Positions 13,426-14,782 of a stretch of DNA of 14,782 bases are shown here, piece after piece. Source of the DNA: Cyclobacteriaceae bacterium (GTDB lineage Bacteria > Bacteroidota > Bacteroidia > Cytophagales > Cyclobacteriaceae). The number at the start of each line of letters is the position of its first letter. Within the stretch, counting starts at the first letter, position 1. The position numbers and the translations under genes are program-made. Where the stretch lies: NCBI GenBank assembly GCA_028279155.1, contig JANQST010000453.1, forward strand, positions 1-14,782, in the 5' to 3' direction. The notes under the pieces are model-generated. The model was given only the letters and a program-made list of their open reading frames with translations, was not told the origin of the DNA and did no database searches.

Positions 13426-14487
13426 ATGAAAAACGTTCGACAAAAATTATTCTCAATTTTAGCTGTCCTCACCGTAGGATTTTTCAGCAGCTGTACCAGC
13501 GATGACAATGAGCCCATCACTGTTATACCTGATGACCCATTTGATGCACGTTTGAACAACAACGCCACCGATTCCTTAACAGCAGAAGTGTTTCTATCTG
13601 ATGTTGATGATAGCGTAATAGATGTTCTCTTATCCTTTACATCCACAGATGATGATATGAAAAGGGTTTATGTTACTAGAAACATTCAAGGACAAGGAGA
13701 CGAAAAACTTGATGCAAGTGATGCCTTTGGTGTGAACGATAAAGGAGATGGTTCCATCGACCTGAGTTCTGATCTTGCGAACGGATTTCAATTCAGTTTG
13801 GACTTTGGAACAACAGGCCTTCCGGATGAAGGAACTGTAGTATACAAATTCTGGGCAACCAGTGGTAAAGGAGATTTTAGAGATGAAACCAAAAGAAACC
13901 TTGTTGGTCCAGCAACTTTGACCATCAATTTAACTGGAACAAACCCAGCTGCTGTTCTGAAAGAATATACTTCGATGATTCGACTAGAAGCTCCTACTGC
14001 TGATGGAGCGTCAGAAACATTTATATCAACCCTTGATGGTGAGGTATATACCATTAATGAAGGCGAAGAGTTTGCATCTTTTTGGGATTTTGGATTCTAT
14101 TATCTGAACTCAACTGGAGTATCATTAGCATCTACTGCTGTTTATCCTAATTTATTTAAGGACCCAAATGATACGGCACCTGAAGGACAGACTACGCTTC
14201 CATTGGTGAATGTGAATACATTCTTAGGAATAGAAGCTACTGAAATCAATAATGCATACTTTGTTTTAGCTCCGGCCGAAACTGATTTTGATGCCTTCAC
14301 AGTAGTTAATGATCTTGATTTCACGATCACAACGTCAGACGAGGAAGACATTAATGATCTGGAAGTAGGTAGCGTGGTTTATATTTTGGACCAATACGGA
14401 AAGAAAGGTGTATTAAAAGTCACAGATCTTGTTGCCAGTTTCGGCTCAGACGGTTTTGTTGAGTTCGACCTGAAAATGCAGCAATAA
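13426..14487 (+). CDS. Probable surface-exposed lipoprotein with Ig-like N-terminal part, function unknown
   Basis: The start is ATG at 13426, because it gives a proper lipoprotein signal: MKNVRQK, a hydrophobic core, then FFSSC with the lipid-modified Cys at 23. A longer reading from TTG at 13327 would bury this signal behind 33 polar residues. The mature 331 residues begin TSDDNEP, where the acidic pair just after Cys resembles the lipoprotein export signal that sends Bacteroidota lipoproteins to the cell surface. Residues about 40-160 look like a beta-sandwich, then KEYTSMIRLEAP (about 183) opens a second beta-rich part with GEVYTINEGEEFASFWDFGFYYLN. This two-part layout recurs in Bacteroidota cell-surface lipoproteins of SusE-like or unnamed type. 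The protein is very acidic. I know no function. A strong terminator follows, and another lipoprotein gene starts about 200 bases later. Confidence 0.88.
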   Translation: MKNVRQKLFSILAVLTVGFFSSCTSDDNEPITVIPDDPFDARLNNNATDSLTAEVFLSDVDDSVIDVLLSFTSTDDDMKRVYVTRNIQGQGDEKLDASDAFGVNDKGDGSIDLSSDLANGFQFSLDFGTTGLPDEGTVVYKFWATSGKGDFRDETKRNLVGPATLTINLTGTNPAAVLKEYTSMIRLEAPTADGASETFISTLDGEVYTINEGEEFASFWDFGFYYLNSTGVSLASTAVYPNLFKDPNDTAPEGQTTLPLVNVNTFLGIEATEINNAYFVLAPAETDFDAFTVVNDLDFTITTSDEEDINDLEVGSVVYILDQYGKKGVLKVTDLVASFGSDGFVEFDLKMQQ

Positions 14488-14509
14488 GCAAAAAAAGAAC
14501 ATACAAAAT

Positions 14510-14544
14510 GAAGCCTGCCAATTTGGTAGGCTTCTTTTGTTTTT
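14510..14544 (+). terminator. Intrinsic terminator after the lipoprotein gene
   Basis: GAAGCCTGCC / GGTAGGCTTC forms a 10-base-pair stem with one G-U pair and a 5-base loop (AATTT), followed by TTTTGTTTTT. Upstream ACAAAA can extend pairing with the T tract. It lies 23 bases after the stop codon. Confidence 0.92.
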
Positions 14545-14585
14545 ATTCTGGTGTCGTATCATTCATGTTTATTTCGACACTACTA

Positions 14586-14599
14586 TTCGATTAATCGAA
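14586..14599. promoter_or_regulatory. Perfect 14-base palindrome upstream of the second lipoprotein gene
   Basis: TTCGATTAATCGAA is fully self-complementary and lies 90 bases before the ATG at 14689, in a gene-free stretch of 144 bases. It could be a dimer-binding operator. A weaker GTGTCG / CGACAC pair (14551-14556, 14575-14580) lies just before it. A TTTGACG at 14631-14637 might be a -33 element, but no good -7 box follows. Confidence 0.4.
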
Positions 14600-14688
14600 A
14601 AACATTTATAATTAATAGTGATAGAATACATTTGACGTTGTTTTAGTCAATAGTATTAGATTCCTTTTTTGTCAGCAACAATTAAGAA

Positions 14689-14782
14689 ATGAGGCCAAAC
14701 CACTTAAGCTTACTAATTCTCTTAATCCCATTACTGGGAGTATTAATTAGTTGTAGCAAAGATGAAACGACTCCTACTGGTG
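14689..14782 (+). CDS. Lipoprotein, N-terminal fragment cut by window edge
   Basis: Only 31 residues are visible. They form a lipoprotein signal: MRPNH, a Leu/Ile-rich core, and the lipobox LISC with the modified Cys at 22, followed by SKDETTPTG. The CSKDE start of the mature protein fits the K-(D/E)2 surface-export signal described for Bacteroidota lipoproteins, so exposure at the cell surface is inferred. The function lies outside the window. It follows the other lipoprotein gene in the same direction, but behind that gene's terminator, so it is probably a separate unit. Confidence 0.75.
   Translation, partial: MRPNHLSLLILLIPLLGVLISCSKDETTPTG

Noticed and set aside
13317..13646. 109-codon minus-strand frame over the lipoprotein 5' end
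   Set aside because: Spans the intergenic repeats and antisense of a well-supported gene; composition is unlike a protein.

Overview
The window looks like ordinary chromosome of a marine or soil Bacteroidota, most likely a Cytophagales-type bacterium. The evidence is an AT-rich composition, promoters of the TAnnTTTG type, a long SecA with the insertions typical of this phylum, two lipoproteins with an acidic motif after the lipid-modified Cys, and Bacteroidota-style L19 and M20 proteins. I see no tRNA, rRNA, CRISPR array, insertion sequence or prophage.

Left part (1-7135). A metallophosphoesterase of the UDP-2,3-diacylglucosamine diphosphatase group runs leftward off the edge. It has no ATG start, only a TTG. 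Diverging from it is rplS with its own promoter and a clean intrinsic terminator. Next come dapF (GTG start, apparently almost leaderless) and secA. secA is followed by two genes that overlap in series: a small SPOR-domain lipoprotein (starting 19 bases inside secA) and an M20 amidohydrolase (starting 8 bases inside the lipoprotein gene). This half serves the ribosome, peptidoglycan/lysine precursor synthesis, protein export and envelope upkeep.

Middle (7132-11006). A phosphate-selective-porin-family protein (minus strand) and a Na+/phosphate cotransporter fused to a PhoU-like domain (plus strand) diverge from one intergenic region that holds a strong 28-base imperfect palindrome. Together they could form a two-membrane phosphate uptake route, with porin in the outer membrane and cotransporter in the inner membrane. 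After the cotransporter comes a two-gene unit of small membrane proteins: a Holin-X/DUF1469-type protein and a 117-residue single-pass protein.

Right part (11003-14782). On the minus strand lie an acyl-CoA dehydrogenase and, after a hairpin terminator, an AraC-family regulator. On the plus strand are two successive lipoproteins with surface-export-like N termini, the second cut by the window edge. The region between acyl-CoA dehydrogenase and the first lipoprotein is unusually rich in direct and inverted repeats.

Two convergent gene pairs (ends at 7132-7135 and 11003-11006) share the tetranucleotide TTAG, each strand reading its own stop from it. I did not find a clearly new biological system. 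The most promising unexplained signals are the palindrome between the phosphate genes, the overlapping inverted repeats before the first lipoprotein, and the stop-codon-sharing convergent junctions.
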